Source: a virus. Taken from it: a stretch of 37,542 nucleotides of DNA. Location of the stretch: positions 1 through 37,542 of the IMG/VR virus record IMGVR_UViG_3300017917_004490; one strand, 5' to 3'. The notes beneath the pieces were generated by a model. The model had not been told where the DNA came from. It did not search any database and saw nothing but the letters and a program-made list of their open reading frames with translations. Position 1 is the stretch's first letter, and each line of letters begins with the position of its first letter. Below are positions 36,905 through 37,542 of this stretch, piece after piece. A program made the position numbers and the translations under genes.

Positions 36905-37469
36905 GGCCGGGCTGGACCTCGCAAATCCTTTCCATCTCGTCCGCGATCATGCGCAGGTCCTGGTCGACCAGCGCATCGATCGCGGCAATCGTCTCGCGCG
37001 GCAGGTCCATCCGCTTGGCCAGCCGTGTGGAAAACGTCCGGCCCCGGTCCCTGAACAATGTCAGGACAGCCGCCACCGCATCTTCTACGCTCGCCTTGCG
37101 GATCAACTCACCGCGCCGCTCCGCCAGCTTGATCGCCAGCAACTCTTCCTGCAGCAGCGCTTGCCGCTCGCTTGGGCTAAGACCGGCATTCACCTGGTCC
37201 GAAGCGGCGTCCGCGCCCAGAAGGTCCAGTGCGAACTGCCGCACCTCCTCGCTACGGGCTCGGGCCGCAGCCCGCTCCTCTTCGGCACGCGCCTTGATCC
37301 AGGCGACCGCCGCCTCGACATCGATCTCATAGGCAACCCCGTTCTTCCCCTGCGAAATCAGGGGAAAATCAGGGTTCTCGCGGATCATTTTCCGCAGCGT
37401 CGGCTCCGAAGGCATCCCCGGAACCGCCGCCAGATCGCCCAGCGTGCCGATCACGCGCCGCTCATTCAT
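36867..37469 (-). CDS. Terminase small subunit, Nu1/DUF1441-like
   Basis: A 200-residue protein. The N-terminus is a winged-helix DNA-binding domain of the Nu1 type (IGTLGDLAAVPGMPSEPTLRKMIRENPDFPLISQGKNGVAYEIDVEAAVAWI). Helical segments (ARAEEERAAARARSEEVRQFALDLLG, LSPSERQALLQEELLAIKLAERRGELIRKASVEDAVAAVLTLFRDRGRTF) match the DUF1441/Nu1 group. It recognises the packaging site and presents it to the large subunit. Its start is 73 bases from the window edge, and the start overlaps no other gene, so the promoter or cos lies at the edge. Confidence 0.9.
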   Translation of the reverse strand: MNERRVIGTLGDLAAVPGMPSEPTLRKMIRENPDFPLISQGKNGVAYEIDVEAAVAWIKARAEEERAAARARSEEVRQFALDLLGADAASDQVNAGLSPSERQALLQEELLAIKLAERRGELIRKASVEDAVAAVLTLFRDRGRTFSTRLAKRMDLPRETIAAIDALVDQDLRMIADEMERICEVQPGHVDAANGADPAV

Positions 37470-37542
37470 GGCGCAAATCCAAAGAAAAACAGAGCCTTGC
37501 CGGAAAAACCGGAACTCTCACACAACTCTCGCCTCCGGTCCC
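37470..37542 (-). other. Possible cos-proximal region before terS
   Basis: On the minus strand the window begins GGGACCGGAGGC, resembling the lambda 5' cohesive end (GGGCGGCGACCT) in its G-rich start. Next is a short inverted repeat in TTCCGG...CCGGCAAGG. The terS start codon lies 73 bases in. If the window edge is a true genome end, this is where a cos site would be. The similarity is short and could be chance. Confidence 0.35.

Noticed and set aside
1-37542. CRISPR arrays, insertion sequences, rRNA genes and known anti-phage defence systems
   Set aside because: I looked for regularly spaced repeats with unique spacers, transposase motifs and defence-type domains. The only regular repeat is the ACTGTC array, whose 9 to 13 base period is too short for CRISPR.

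Overview
This window looks like the complete or nearly complete genome of a temperate, lambda-like siphovirus with a high-GC host. The host is an alphaproteobacterium, most likely of the Sphingomonadales. That host call rests on base composition, protein style and a REP-like repeat I recognise from this group, not on any database search. No bacterial housekeeping gene and no complete tRNA is visible. Phage genes fill almost every base, with 1 to 4 base stop/start overlaps throughout.

Layout. (1) 39-8521, minus strand: an early leftward operon. It starts with a Cro-like gene and two or three small DNA-binding proteins. It then carries a replication module (DnaN-like clamp, DnaG primase, SF3/D5 helicase) and ends with a DUF6362-like HTH protein. 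Between the helicase and the HTH gene, 548-808 holds a cluster of ACTGTC/GACAGT repeats in two oppositely oriented blocks beside an AT-rich stretch. This is a candidate origin or regulator array. (2) 8521-9354: the lysogeny switch. A LexA/CI-type repressor gene lies between two promoters of near-identical design (TTGACT, 17-base spacer, CAA-rich -10). Each promoter carries two operators of the form ATTGCGCATTRCGCAA, with centres 34 bases apart. (3) 9354-15289, plus strand: a rightward operon of small accessory proteins, SSB, an MT-A70 adenine methyltransferase and a large serine recombinase. The recombinase 3' end runs through a sequence identical in form to a tRNA 3' end, a probable attP core. 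(4) 15286-37469, minus strand: the late region, read from right to left. It holds small and large terminase, connector, lambda-type portal, a prohead protease-major capsid fusion, head completion, tail tube, tail chaperone with a -1 frameshift extension, tape measure, tail tip and appendage proteins, holin-like proteins, N-acetylmuramidase, overlapping spanin genes, and finally a D12-class (Dam-like) methyltransferase.

How it works together. The repressor has an Ala-Gly cleavage site and Ser/Lys dyad, so SOS induction should release both early promoters. Leftward transcription makes the replication proteins. Rightward transcription makes SSB and the recombinase for excision. If the two ends of the window are joined, the DUF6362-like gene sits about 110 bases before the small terminase gene on the same strand. 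The early leftward operon would then lead directly into the late operon. The right edge, read on the minus strand, begins GGGACCGGAGGC 73 bases before terS, which resembles a lambda-type cos end.

The most interesting points are the repeat array at 548-808, the hidden frameshift gene at 27136-27450, the symmetric operator pairs, the tRNA-like attP inside the recombinase gene, a candidate moron at 26179-26493 with its own hairpin, and a chromosomal-type palindromic repeat that supplies the Shine-Dalgarno sequence of dnaG.
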